Origin: Tillandsia leiboldiana
Taxonomy: Eukaryota; Streptophyta; Magnoliopsida; Poales; Bromeliaceae
Direction: 5' to 3'
Length of the DNA stretch: 64,000 bases
Assembly (NCBI GenBank): GCA_029204045.2
Contig: CM055076.1
Span: 15,301,902-15,365,901 of the forward strand
Shown: piece by piece, positions 1 to 12,200 of the stretch
How positions within the stretch are numbered: the first letter of the stretch is position 1
Layout of the letters: every line of letters starts with the position of its first letter
The notes under the pieces: generated by a model
The model's database searches: none
What the model was told of the DNA's origin: nothing
The model's input: the letters and a program-made list of their open reading frames with translations, nothing else
Program-made: the position numbers and the translations under genes

Positions 1-301
1 CCGTTTCAACAATTGTGGATTTATTCTTTCAAACTGATCGGCCGTGAGATTTATTCAGATTTGTGCATGTGTGTATGTTAGAAACTGTTGTGATTGGATT
101 GATGACTGTGTTTGGATGTTGTACTAGCCGCGATGCCGTGCATATACAGAGGAGACTCTGTCCGTTTGCAGAGTGATTCTGTGTATGCGGCGGGTCTGGG
201 CACGTACCGGGGAAGAAGGTTTTTCAAAAAAAAAATTTACGCGCCAAATACATATTTTTTTGCGATTCATTTCCGATGAAAGAAACCCCCAGGGCGTGAC
301 A
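1..301 (+). repeat. 3' end of the 5' LTR of decayed gypsy element G1
   Basis: The stretch ends in GGGCGTGACA and is followed after eight bases by a tRNA-iMet-type primer binding site (TGGTATCAGAG at 310-320). The same LTR terminus and primer-site spacing occur in the other gypsy elements of the window (33,041 and 9,271). The rest of this LTR lies left of the window. No open frame is seen in it. Confidence 0.8.
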
Positions 302-309
302 GATTAAGA

Positions 310-321
310 TGGTATCAGAGA
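310..321 (+). promoter_or_regulatory. Primer binding site (tRNA-iMet type) of G1
   Basis: TGGTATCAGAG lies just inside the LTR end. It is the usual complement to the 3' end of plant initiator-methionine tRNA, from which minus-strand DNA synthesis is primed. The last base differs from the usual TGGTATCAGAGC. Confidence 0.8.
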
Positions 322-538
322 GATCTTACTTTTCAATCACAACAGTTTGTGCCGACGTCCACAGGAATACCTCACTTGGCTACAAATGAATGGAATGGAT
401 AGGGTATAGGAGAGTAGAACGCGAGTGATCGAGGGGGGGGCGGGGGGGGAAGAGTCTAAGTCCTTTTCTCTCGACAGGTGGTTCGTTGCTATGTTAGCGG
501 AGTCTAGAGCTGACTTATGTTATGTGTTGTGTACAGAC

Positions 539-1896
539 ATGGCCCGTACTAGATCATCGGCCGAGGATACAGGGGCAGATGCGACGGCGTCGGCGGCCGC
601 AGAGAACCAGCTCCTGCGGCAACAACTGCGAGAGATGGCGTGGCAGCTGGCGACCCTCACTGACCACGTGCATCAGTTGACGCAACGGCAACCGGAAGCG
701 ACGGTGACGGTCGCCACGGCCCCTCCGCAGTGGCCCCTCCACCTACTGTAGCAGCCGAGGTACCGCCAACCCAGGCTACGGCGCCAACGGCAGTACCTGC
801 GACAGCGACGACTGGACCGGCGCCGGGGACCCTCGGCGGGGGTATCCGGGGAGAGAGCGTGGTGACACCTTCCCCCACAGTGGCCGCCGCCGCCACGGGG
901 GAGGGGTCAGTTCCGCTGACGGAGCGGGACCAAGTGCGGGCCAACTTGGCCGACTTTAAGAAATACGACCCACCCACGTTCGAAGGGGAGACGACCGATC
1001 CTTGGGTCGTCGAGAAGTGGGTGGGATCGATGGAAAAATTGTTTGAGGACTTGCTCATGGAGGATTGAGAGCGGGTTCCCCTAGCGGTCCACTTCCTAGA
1101 GGGGAACGCCCGCTTATGGTGGAAGACAGTGCGCCCTGATCCCACAAAGGGCACCGTGCTCCCATCGTGGACGACGTTCAAACATGAGCTGTTCGGGGCC
1201 TTCTTCACCAACAGCGTCAAGAAGAAACTGGAGGATGACTTGAACCACATCCAGCAGGGGAGCAAGACAGTTATGGAATATCAGCGAGAATTCGTGCGAC
1301 TGGCCAACTGCGTTCCCTTCGTTATAAAGGACGAGTCCCACAAGGCGCAACTTTTCATGGACGGCCTACGAAGTGATATTTTCCAGGTGGTGCAAGCAGC
1401 CGATTTGCACACTTTTCAGAAAGTGGTCGACAGGGCCACGGTGGTGGAGCGCGGGTTCGCTGTTATGCGCGCCAGGAGGGAGGGCCCGGCGCACCATGAG
1501 GAAAAGAAGCGACAGCAACAGTACTCCGGGGGAGGCTCTTCTAGTGGGAGCCGACCCCCCAAGCGGTGGAGACCACAGTCAGAATCTCGGAGCGCACCTG
1601 CAGAAGGGCCGAGGACGGGGGACAGGCCTTGTATTATATGTGGGGGAGGGCACCGAGTGGGAGATTGCCACCAACGAGGCGATCATTGTTTCCGATGCGG
1701 CAAACAGGGGCACTTCCGCCGCAACTGCCCCTTAGCCTGGGGATCAGCATCCTCTGCAGCTTCTACGCCTTCGCCACAGCTTTCGGGGCGGGGGAAAGCT
1801 CCTATGGGGTCGACTTCTAGACCCCCTGCATCACGGCGAGCGGAGGATAGGCAGCCTCAACCTGGCGGGCGAGTTTACTCGATGACCCGCCAATAG
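539..1896 (+). pseudogene. Ty3/gypsy gag of G1, frameshifted and nonsense-mutated
   Basis: The product would be the capsid/nucleocapsid polyprotein of a chromovirus-like (Tekay/Del-type) element. The likely start is the ATG at 539 (MARTRSS). A glutamine-rich helical segment is followed by the retrotransposon gag domain (WVEKWVGSMEKLF, then LEGNARLWWK) and a nucleocapsid with two cysteine clusters, the second a clean CCHC knuckle (CFRCGKQGHFRRNC, about 1,690-1,730). It ends in RVYSMTRQ, typical of the gag-protease junction in this clade. The frame shifts near 730, a TGA interrupts at 1,066-1,068, and a TAG at 1,894-1,896 separates it from pol. With three lesions this is a dead copy. Confidence 0.85.
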
Positions 1897-3320
1897 TCGG
1901 ACCCGCCGGAGGACGCACTAGCAGGTATTACTTCTGTTTCAAATTCCCGCGCTAGAACTCTTTTTGATACCGGAGCAACACACTCCTTCATTTCTCGTGA
2001 CTTCGTGTTTGTGCATGGTCTTGGGGAGATACCCCTCCAAAGTCTAATGACGGTCCAAACTGCGAGTGGGTCCTTGGAGGCGAATAGCCTTGTGGCCGCC
2101 TGCTCGATTAAGCTAGGGCGACTACCTTGCTCTTGGGATTTGGTGGTGATTCCCATGAAGGAGTACGACGTAGTGTTGGGCATGGACTGGCTCTCAAAGT
2201 ACCAAGCACTCATCGATTGTGAGAAGCGGCAGGTGCGGCTACAAGAGCAGGGTTTCCACGAACATGTGTACCTGGCGTGCAAGAGCATCTCCTTCCCAGC
2301 GGTCATCTCAGCGACACGGGCTAGAAGATTGGTGGAGGGTGGGTGTGTGGCCTACTTGGCATCGGTGGATCTAGTTACCCAACCCTCGGCGACACCTTCA
2401 GACATCCCAGTGGCGAGGGACTTTCCCGATGTCTTCCCGACGGAACTGCCCGGGATGCCCCCTGAACGAGAGGTGGTGTTCCCCATCGAACTCCTACCGG
2501 GCACACAGCCTGTTTCGAAGGCGCCTTACCGAATGGCCTTCGCAGAGTTGAAAGAGCTTAAGGCGCAACTTGAAGACCTCTTGGACAAAGGGTTTATCAG
2601 ACCGAGTGTGTCGCCCTGGGGCACACCGTTACTCTTCGTGCGGAAGAAAGATGGAAGCCTGCGTCTCTGCATCGACTACAGAGGGATAAATAAGGTTACG
2701 GTGAAGAACAAGTACCCCCTGCCCAGAATCGATGACCTCTTCGACCAGTTACGGGGAGCGACGGTCTTCTCAAAGATTGACCTGCAATCGGGTTACCACC
2801 AGCTCCGGGTTCGAAATGAAGACATTCCAAGAACCGCCTTCCGGACCCGGTATGGCCACTACGAGTTCACGGTTATGCCGTTCGGACTTACGAACGCTCC
2901 CGCAGTCTTCATGGATATGATGAACCGGATCTTCAGACCCTTCTTAGACCGGTTCGTAGTGGTCTTCATTGACGACATCCTGATCTATTCACCCACCGAC
3001 GAGGAGCACGAGGACCATTTGCGAACGATTCTCCAGGATCTCAGGGATCAGAAGTTGTTCGCTAAGCTCAAGAAGTGTGAATTCTGGCTACGCGAGGTGG
3101 GATTTCTAGGGCACGTGATCTCGGCGAAGGGAATCACCGTGGACCCCAAGAAGGTGGAATCGGTGATCGACTGGTAGCCGCCGACGACGGTGACAGAGAT
3201 CCGCAGTTTCCTGGGCCTGGCAGGATACTACAGACGCTTCGTCGAAGGTTTCTCGAAGAATGCTGCCCCTTTAAACCGATTGACCAGGAAAGGGGAGAAG
3301 TTTTTATGGACGGCTAAATG
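1897..3320 (+). pseudogene. Ty3/gypsy pol of G1 (protease and RT), truncated in the RT/RNase H region
   Basis: This is in the same frame as gag after the TAG at 1,894. The aspartic protease shows its active site LFDTGATHSFIS near 1,960-1,995 and the GMDWLSKY block. Reverse transcriptase follows with the IDYRGINKVT block, the YPLPRIDDLFDQL block and the catalytic VVFIDDILIYS (about 2,960-2,990), where FIDD replaces YMDD as is common in this clade. A TAG at 3,175-3,177 interrupts it just before the FLGLAGYYRRFVEGF block. The frame is cut at 3,321 where the LTR of element A starts. RNase H and integrase are not found on the other side of element A. Confidence 0.88.
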
Positions 3321-6300
3321 TGTCACGCCCCGGCGTCGAAACTGCGACCCGGGCTCGCCAACAGATCCGCCGCCCATACGGGAAGCCCCGTATAGACGAA
3401 GCGACTAACCTGCAAAAGATCAACTATGCTATACAGATATCAGAGCTGAAAGTAAACTGCTGAAAATGAAAATATATATAACTCAAAATCCTCCCCAAAA
3501 CACATAAGTCTCTCAAGCAGTAAAATAAAATACAACTCTATGCCTCACTACAAAGGTCTCCCTACATTAACTCTCAAAAGTAAAGGGGTACATCTACTCT
3601 CTGGACGACGACGACTGGTAGGGATCTATCTCGCGACTCCCTTACCTCGATCAGCCGGATCAGCAACTGGAGCAGCAGGAACAGGAGTAGAAGTTCCTAT
3701 GGGAAAAGACACCACGACGGGTGTGAGAACTACGTCCCAAGTAGTTCTCAGTGGGTGCCGCCAACAAGTCCGACGGTCTGCACACTAAGTCTACTAGAGG
3801 CAAAAAGTAACAATATAATACTGAAATGAAAGGGCTGGAAAAATAACTCTACAGCTACTATGCCACTATCTAGATGCTCAAAAAGTGGAACAGATGGAAA
3901 CATGATGCATCTACTAACTCTCAACATCCAGATCACCCAATCTACCTGACTGCCTCCTCGGGTCCAGTCAAACCTGCGCCTACCTACTGCCGTTACATCC
4001 CAGAGGACCGGACTGACGTAGGGCGTCCGTAGCTGCCAAAACTGGCCCAGCCAGAGGGACTGTGTCCGTAACTGCCAAAACTGGCCCAGTCAGAGGAACA
4101 GCGTCGACAAGTCGCGATACCAACGTGCAGACCCACCCCGGACGTGGCACTCGAGGGGAGCGACCCCAACGAGGACAAAGGTATCCGCGCACTCTGTCGA
4201 GCTCAGGTGGCACTGCAGGCTATAGTCCAAAATCCACGCTCACGCTCTGAACGGAAGGACTCAATCCTCAAACATCTCGCACAACAGTCGGAGCACTCTC
4301 GACGACTCAGCTGATCAGCTCACACAAAACACGAGACACAAGCCTCTCCAACAGCTCACAGCACAAACACACTGGTTGGAGATACTCCACAGCCAGGACC
4401 ACCGTCCACCAGACGGCTCCCACAACAGAACACTAAACTCACAGGAAAGACCGACACCATAAGGGTTCGAAAACCCGATAGACCGGTGCTAAGAACCCTA
4501 TCAAACAAGAACAGACTCTAGGCTCCGCCTATCGAAGTTCCCGACCCCCTTATAGTTCGGGAACACAATAATCACGGTACAACACGCAGAAGACACCAAC
4601 AGGGCCCGAAAGTCCCGGGAGACCTACACCTACAACCCTATCAAACAAGAACAGGTTCCAGCCTCGGCCCCCGTGGCTTTCGTCCCGACAAAGGAACGGA
4701 CCCTAGAACCCAGACCACTCGAATCCTTTCGAGTGGTGAGATTTACAGGAAAAAGGTGACATTTGTTATTGAAAACTATTTTCACTCAACCCACACAGGG
4801 TGAGGATTAAAAGTAGTACCCTTTTTGAAAAGCTATCTTGTTTTGAGAAGAAATCTATTTTTAATGATTTTTAGTTCTTTTTAGAAAATCAGTTAGAAAC
4901 AAGTGTTTTACCCAAACCCCGAAGGGCTGATGCCTTTGTCCAATCAAACAAGAACAGACTCCAGCGGCCCTTCGATGCTTGGAAGAAAATATTGGTAGAC
5001 TAAAATCATGTGTATGTCGAAAAGGGTTCTGGGTTCTAGGTCCGGCTAACACTAGTAAACTACTGCCACTAACACAGTGGCGACAACCCAAACAGGGGAA
5101 AACAAGACCTCCCGGGACCACCGTTTACCCCAAACGGTTCCCGGTACAGACAAGCGATCTACTACATCTACCAGACTCCACTCTGCTCCCAAGCACGAGT
5201 GCAAACGCATCCCACACTAAAAAGAAGTCCCGACCGCTCGGCCCACTACCCGGGCGAGGATAACACTAAGTCCAGGAATGAAACATAATGTGTGGATGTC
5301 TAAACATAAATAACCCTAGCCCAAGTGAGGGTTTTCTACTGGTCTGGTTACACATGCAACATGTGACGGGGGTGCTAGGTCAGGTTCCAAGATAACAAAT
5401 ATTTAACAGGTGGTAGGAAGCAGAAGAGATCATACGATCATCAGATAAATACAAAGAATAATAACATTCAAATTCTAGCATGCTACCCAGTCCAATCCCT
5501 ATCATGCATGATTCTATATCAATAGAATTAGCGCACAGTTCATAGATCCTGAAAGCAAGGCCACCCACCTGAAGGTGCTAGCTGTCTAAAATCCCACAGC
5601 TAAAGAATACCAAGAGAGCAACAACTCCAAGTCCAAAGGGTCCAGCACGATCCGCAATCTCTCCTGCAGACAGGGCTCCAAAAATTCTGAAATAAATACC
5701 ACAGCGTTCCTCGTGTCGATAGCTTCGAAACGGGTACCTTCGGGAAGGTCTCCAAAAATTCCAAGAAAAATACTATGATGATCCTCGCGTCGAGTAGATG
5801 AAAAAAGTCTATAAGCACGTCCAGATCTGAGACTCGTGCGCGGAGATCTCCTCAAAACAAGGCGCTGTCGCGGATCCAACGGCGAAGAAATCGCTCGAAA
5901 ATATGGTCGGAGTAGGCCGGGAGAGCTCGTGCACCGAAAAGCGACGGAAGAAACACAGGCGAAAGAACGTCGCGACACGCCAAGAAAATAAGAATCTCGA
6001 AAAGCGTGCCGCAAAAAATCCCCAAACTCTGCAGATGGAAGCAGCACTGCACGAGGATCAACTTTGCTGAAGAGTTCCCGTCGGTTTGAAGCTCGGAAAT
6101 GCCAAAAAAAGACAAAAGAAGGCGGCTCGGGCTATTTATAGGCCGCACCAAACAAATGGAAAAATTCCATTCATGTCCCAACTTTCGGGCGCTCCCGAAG
6201 ATTCGGGCGCCCGAATCCGGGCGCAGAGGAGAAACACTGTAGTCGCCCGGAAATTTCCGGTGCCGCCACGTCACCCGCACAGCAAACAGCTGTGCGGGGT

Positions 6301-7149
6301 GCGCCGGAAGTGGCCACGTGGCCCTCCCGGTGGCCGACACGTGTCCCGCACAGCAAACAGCCGTGCGTGGCGTGTGTGGTGCCGCCGCGTGGCGCCTACC
6401 CGGTCAAACGGGTAGGTGGCGCCCGCTAGTGGCAGGGCGACACGCGTCCCTGCCACTGTCGCGGTCACACGTGCGGGCAGGCGCCGCCCAGGCCGCCTGC
6501 CACGCACGCGCCCCGAGGCGCCCGTCCGCGCCCCCGTGCGCCGCGCCTCGTGGACCCGCGAATGGCGTGTTGACACGTGTCCCCTGCACCCGGTCCACGC
6601 ACCCTAGTTCGGGTTCCGTGGACCGCGCCGCGTGCACCGACCAACCGGGGGCTGCCACGCGTCCCCCCGCCTGGTCCATGCACCGCCGCGCCAAACCCGT
6701 AGACCGCGCATCACGAGCCCGCCAATCAGGTGGCGCCACGTGTCCAAGCGTCGGGTCCGTGCACCTAGCCGCGCCCCTCTATGGACCGAGTACTGCGGAC
6801 CGGCCAATCACAAGCCGCCACGTGGCAGCCGGCGATCCACGGCCCCTCCCATGCACCGAAGTTCAGCGAAAACTTCCGGGAGTCCGTTTTTGGGCATCCG
6901 GACTCAGAATCAAACAAGCAAATAGCCGTTTTCAAGCGTTTTTCCACGCTGAATCCAAATCCAACCTCTGTTTGGCCCAAAACCATTTCAAAAATTCGAC
7001 AAATGCAGCCGAAGGCCAATCCAGCTGGGGATATCACACAGGGTCCATCTGTGGCATCCCTTTGATGCACTATAGGCCAGACACACCAACACTAGGTGTT
7101 CTACACCACGGTTCATGGGAGAAGCTACACGGGGATCGGGGGCACCACA
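3321..7149 (-). repeat. 3' LTR of element A
   Basis: It is a direct copy of 9,271-13,098. Reading on the minus strand it contains a GC-rich block rich in CACGTG and CCAAT-type motifs (about 6,240-6,860), palindromic GGGCGCCCGAA units (about 6,186-6,222), a TATA box (TATAAATA, complement of 6,131-6,140) and a partial tandem duplication around 4,030-4,100. Long ORFs on both strands of the GC-rich block are composition artefacts. Confidence 0.93.
6131..6140 (-). promoter_or_regulatory. TATA box in 3' LTR of element A
   Basis: The complement reads TATAAATAGC within GCGGCCTATAAATAGCC. It lies directly downstream, in minus-strand sense, of the GC-rich motif array, where a pol II promoter of the LTR is expected. 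The identical site is at 12,081-12,090 in the other LTR. Confidence 0.7.
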
Positions 7150-7164
7150 TCCTCCCCCACTAAA
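7150..7164 (-). promoter_or_regulatory. Polypurine tract of element A
   Basis: The complement reads TTTAGTGGGGGAGGA and touches the 3' LTR. The identical string precedes the 3' LTR of element B at 37,131-37,145. It primes plus-strand DNA synthesis and fixes the orientation of the element as minus. Confidence 0.85.
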
Positions 7165-8099
7165 AGAAAGTTTCGTCCCCGAAACTAAAACGCACCACAA
7201 CAACAAAACTAAAACAATCAAATCAACCCAAGAACGCAAATGCTAAACTAACAAGAAAGGTACGGCTCCACCAGCAGGAAAGTCATCAACTCCAACCCTC
7301 GATTTAGAAAACAGCTGAAATTAGCGGAAAGTCCAAAAATTTCGAAAGATCAGTGCCTTCGCCCCAATCAAACAAGAACAGGTTCGGGCACTGTCTCCAT
7401 TTTTGGAGCAATCTTTCGAAATTTTCGTCCTGTTCGTAAATTTCAGTACAAATGCGAGAAAAGGGAGAGAAGTGTTGGTGTCGTTCCTGCTGTGGCTACA
7501 AAAACGAAAGCTACCACTAACCGAGACTCCTAAGGACACAACCTCTAGTTCTAAACATCACAACTGCTCCCGAGGCGGCGCCTGTCCCCAGTCGCTGAAG
7601 CCCATGCTGCTGGAAGGATACGCCGGTAACCCGAGAAAAATGAACTCTTCCTGTCCAACTCGCAGAATGGTAACTGCTCTCATTCCATTATCAGTCGTAG
7701 CACGGCACCGCACCAACCAGTCCAACCTGTGTGCTCAATCCAAGTCCTGGAGCTGTCCCTGAATCGCCACATCAGCAGGTGAAGTCCCAAGTCTCAACTG
7801 CACTGATCATACACTGTGATCCTCCTCTACTCGTAAGATACTGGGAAGAATCCAATCGCTAAAACCTGTAGCATGCATTCCTAACCCACACCCATGCAAA
7901 GATGCTTATGCAGATGCTCTGCTAATAATGCAGAAGAATACAGCGGTATCGAAATGCTCAACTCAGCTAACAGAAATAAAATCATACCTGCCGCGACATG
8001 ATCCGCTGCCGGGGTGTCCTCCACCAGGGCTGCATAAACCCGTCCACTGGGTGCTGCAGATCGTCGTCCCGCCTGTCCCGACGTCGTGGCCCACTCAGT
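7165..8099 (-). other. Non-coding internal region replacing pol in element A
   Basis: No protease, reverse transcriptase, RNase H or integrase motif could be read on either strand. The side next to gag still reads a few residues of the gag-protease linker (GRVYAALVEDTP, then AADHVAAG, around 7,990-8,050) and then loses homology. Around 7,350-7,390 there is a copy of the TCAAACAAGAACAG motif that also occurs three times in each LTR, so part of this stretch is LTR-derived. Confidence 0.7.
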
Positions 8100-8969
8100 C
8101 TAATGGTGTGCCGGAGGGGCTTCCGCTACATGGATAGGCAAGGGGGGTGCTGTCGCAATCGGCCGCACTGACAAAATGGCCTGGGGGCAAGCTGCGCGGA
8201 AATGTCCCAACTCTCCGCAGAGGAAACACCGTCTCTGCCTCTGGTCACACTGCGACGGTGGATGAGGCCCGCCACAGATGACACACCGCTCCTGTCGCTG
8301 GTGCCGAAACCGCCACTGTCGGGGGTACTGCTGCTGAGACTGCTGTCGCTGCTGGTGCTGCTGATACCACGGCTGCTGCGGGGGTCCACCCGATCTCTGG
8401 CGCCTCCGAAACCTACGACCCTGAGGATGAGATCTTGAAGGTCTCGGAGGTCCCTGCTGACTCGTCTGTCCCTCAACATCCCGTGCTGGGCGCTTCGCCC
8501 CCGAAATCCCTGCGGGAGCTGGAGCCACCTCGGCCGTCACCGCCTCTCCGCGCTCCGAACTCTGCCTCGAAAAACGATGTGGATCAGACTGATGGAATCT
8601 CGTCAACATATCAACCACCTCCCGCTGCTCTGCGGGGGTCAACGGTCCTGCCGTCCCGAACGGCTGTCTACCGGTATCTGGTGCAATAGGGGCTGCCTGC
8701 ACTGCTGGTACAACTGGAGGTGCCACAGCTGGCGACGAAGGTGCGGGGGAACTCCCTGGGGGTGCTACAACTGGCTGTACCCTCTGCTCCAACATAAGCA
8801 TCATCCGACCTATGGCCTCCTCCTGGCGCCGAACAGTCTCTGACAACTGGGCCATCTGAGCCCGAAGCTCCTGCACCTCACTCTGCTGACCCTGTGCTGG
8901 CTCCTCCTGCCCAGGCTCATCGGAGGGGGAAGGCTGAGAACGCGTCCGTACCCTGCGTCGGGGAGGCAT
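8100..8969 (-). pseudogene. gag of element A, capsid domain deleted, nucleocapsid retained
   Basis: The start MPPRRRVRTRSQPS matches the gag start of element B (MPPRRSMVTRSQPS at 33,341), so the upstream in-frame methionines are not preferred. A glutamine/glutamate coiled segment and a proline/alanine-rich linker follow. At the point where the capsid domain should begin (FHQSDPHRFSR) the frame jumps to a basic, glutamine-rich region and two zinc-binding clusters (CVICGGPHPPSQC and the CCHC knuckle CFLCGELGHFRAAC). The WAEF and HFLE blocks of the capsid seen in B are missing. The frame is otherwise open for about 290 codons. Assembly would need capsid supplied in trans. Confidence 0.85.
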
Positions 8970-9250
8970 CGTGCCCACCTGCAACACACATGCAAACATC
9001 AGGACAGTACCAAACAACACTCGACCCAATCCAGCGAAAGTCTAAGACATGTCATCCATTCCCTAGCATTATGTTGTCTGCAGCCAACATAATCGCTTAG
9101 GAGAATAAACATGCCAATCACTTATCTCGTCCCTTGGGAGAGGTATAAAACTCAATCAGGACTCTCGCTAAAAGTCACGACTCTCACGTAGTCATCCTAA
9201 TGTCCAACCACAAGCCAAGGGTTTCTAAGTCCAAAATGACCTACAACCTA

Positions 9251-9263
9251 GGCTCTGATACCA
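9251..9263 (-). promoter_or_regulatory. Primer binding site of element A
   Basis: The complement reads TGGTATCAGAGCC, matching tRNA-iMet. It is separated from the 5' LTR edge at 9,271 by seven bases, as in G1 and element B. Confidence 0.85.
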
Positions 9264-9270
9264 CCTAATC

Positions 9271-12200
9271 TGTCACGCCCCGGCGTCGAAACTGCGACCC
9301 GGGCTCGCCAACAGATCCGCCGCCCATACGGGAAGCCCCGTATAGACGAAGCGACTAACCTGCAAAAGATCAACTATGCTATACAGATATCAGAGCTGAA
9401 AGTAAACTGCTGAAAATGAAAATATATACAACTCAAAATCCTCTCCAAAACACATAAGTCTCTCAAGCAGTAAAATAAAATACAACTCTATACCTCACTA
9501 CAAAGGTCTCTCTACATGAACTCTCAAAAGTAAAGGGGTACATCTACTCTCTGGACGACGACGACTGGTAGGGATCTATCTCGCGACTCCCTTACCTCGA
9601 TCAGCCGGATCAGCAACTGGAGCAGCAGGAACAGGAGTAGAAGTTCATGTGGGAAAAGACACCACGACAGGTGTGAGAACTACGTCCCAAGTAGTTCTCA
9701 GTGGGTGCCGCCAACAAGTCCGACGGTCTGCCCACTAAGTCTACTAGAGGCAAAAAGTAACAATATAATACTGAAATGAAAGGGCTGGAAAAATAACTCA
9801 ACAGCTACTATGCCTCTATCTAGATGCTCAAAAAGTGGAACAGATGGAAACATGATGCAACTACTAACTCTCAACATCCAGATCACCTAATCTACCTGAC
9901 TGCCTCCTCGGGTCCAGTCAAACCTGCGCCTACCTACTGCCGTTACATACCGGAGGACCGGACGAACGTAGGGCGTCTGTAGCTGCCAAAACTGGCCCAG
10001 CCAGAGGGACTGTGTCCGTAACTGCCAAAACTGGCCCAGTCAGAGGGACGGCGTCGACAAGTCGCGATACCAAAGTGCAGACCCACCCCGGACGTGGCAC
10101 TCGAGGGAAGCGACCCCAACGAGGACAAAGGTATTCGCGCACTCTGTCGAGCTCAGGTGGCACTGCAGGCTATAGTCCAAAATCCACGCTCACGCTCTGA
10201 ACGGAAGGACTCAATCCTCAAACATCTCGCACAACAGTCGGAGCACTCTCGACGACTCAGCTGATCAGCTCACACGAAACACGAGACACAAGCCTCTCCA
10301 ACAGCTCACAGCACAAACACACTGGCTGGAGATACTCCACAGCCAGGACCACCGTCCACCAGACGGCTCCCACAACAGAACACTAAACTCACAGGAAAGA
10401 CCGACACCATAAGGGTTCGGAAACCCGATAGACCGGTGCTAAGAACCCTATCAAACAAGAACAGACTCTAGGCTCCGCCTATCGAAGTTCCCGACCCCCT
10501 TATAGTTCGGGAACACAATAATCACGGTACAACACGCAGAAGACACCAACAGGGCCCGAAAGTCCCGGGAGACCTACACTTACAACCCTATCAAACAAGA
10601 ACAGGTTCCAGGCTCGGCCCCCGTGGCTTTCGTCCCGACAAAGGAACGGCCCCTAGAACCCAGACCACTCGAATCCTTTCGAGTGGTGAGATTTACAGGA
10701 AAAAGGTGACATTTGTTATTGAAAACTATTTTCACTCAACCCACACAGGGTGAGGATTAAAAGTAGTACCCTTTTTGAAAAGCTATCTTGTTTTGAGAAG
10801 AAATCTATTTTTAATGATTTTTAGTTCTTTTTAGAAAATCAGTTAGAAACAAGTGTTTTACCCAAACCCCGAAGGGCTGATGCCTTTGTCCAATCAAACA
10901 AGAACAGACTCCAGCGGCCCTTCGATGCTTGGAAGAAAACATTGGTAGACTAAAATCATGTGTATGTCGAAAAGGGTTCTGGGTTCTAGGTCCGGCTAAC
11001 ACTAGTAAACTACTGCCACTAACACAGTGGCGACATCCCAAACAGGAGAAAACAAGACCTCCCGGGACCACCGTTTACCCCAAACGGTTCCCGGTACAGA
11101 CAAGCGATCCACTACATCTACCAGACTCCACTCTGCTCCCAAGCACGAGTGCAAACGCATCCCACACTAAAAAGAAGAACCGACCGCTCGGCCCACTACC
11201 CGGGCGAGGATAACACTAAGTCTAGCAATGAAACATAATGTGTGGATGTCTAAACATAAATAACCCTAGCCCAAGTGAGGGTTTTCTACTGATCTGGTTA
11301 CACATGCAACATATGACGGGGGTGCTAGGTCAGGTTCCAAGATAACAAATATTTAACAGGTGGTAGGAAGCAGAAGAGATCATACGATCATCAGATAAAT
11401 ACAGAGAATAATAACATTCAAATTCTAGCATGCTACCCAGTCCAATCCCTATCATGAATGATTCTATATCAATAGAATTAGCGCACAGTCCATAGATCCT
11501 GAAAGCAAGGCCACCCACCTGAAGGTGCTAACTGTCTAAAATCCCACAGCTAAAGAATACCAAGAGAGCAACAACTCCAAGTCCAAAGGGTCCAGCACGA
11601 TCCGCAATCTCTCCTGCAGACAGGGCTCCAAAAATTCTGAAATAAATACCACAGCGTTCCTCGCGTCGATAGCTTCGAAACGGGTACCTTTGGGAAGGTC
11701 TCCAAAAATTCCAAAAAAAATACTATGATGATCCTCGCGTCGAGTAGATGAAAAAAGTCTATAAGCACGTCCTGATCTGAGACTCGTGCGTGGAGATCTC
11801 CTCAAAACAAGGCGTTGTCGCGGATCCAACGGCGAAGAAATCGCTCGAAAATATGGTCGGAGTAGGCCGGGAGAGCTCGTGCACCGAAAAGCGACGGAAG
11901 AAACACCGGCGAAAGAACGTCGCGGTGCGCCAAGAAAATAAGAATCTCAAAAAGCGTGCCCCAAAAAATCCCCAAACTCTGCAGATGGAAGCAGCACTGC
12001 ACGAGGATCAACTTTGCTGAAGAGTTCCCGTCGGTTTGAAGCTCGAAAATGCCAAAAAAAGACAAAAGAAGGCGGCTCGGGCTATTTATAGGCCGCACCA
12101 AACAAATGGAAAAATTCCATTCATGTCCCAACTTTCGGGCGCTCCCGAAGATTCGGGCGCCCGAATCCGGGCGCAGAGGAGAAACACTGTAGCCGCCCGG

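Noticed and set aside
1894..1896. Programmed stop-codon readthrough between gag and pol in G1
   Set aside because: CAA-TAG resembles readthrough contexts, but the copy has two other lesions upstream and one downstream, and relatives of this clade have a fused frame. A plain nonsense mutation is simpler.
6318..7163. Long ORFs in the element A LTR (also 12,268-13,118 and 13,856-14,571)
   Set aside because: They have the same GC-rich composition with open frames on all strands and no recognisable domain; they run across LTR borders.
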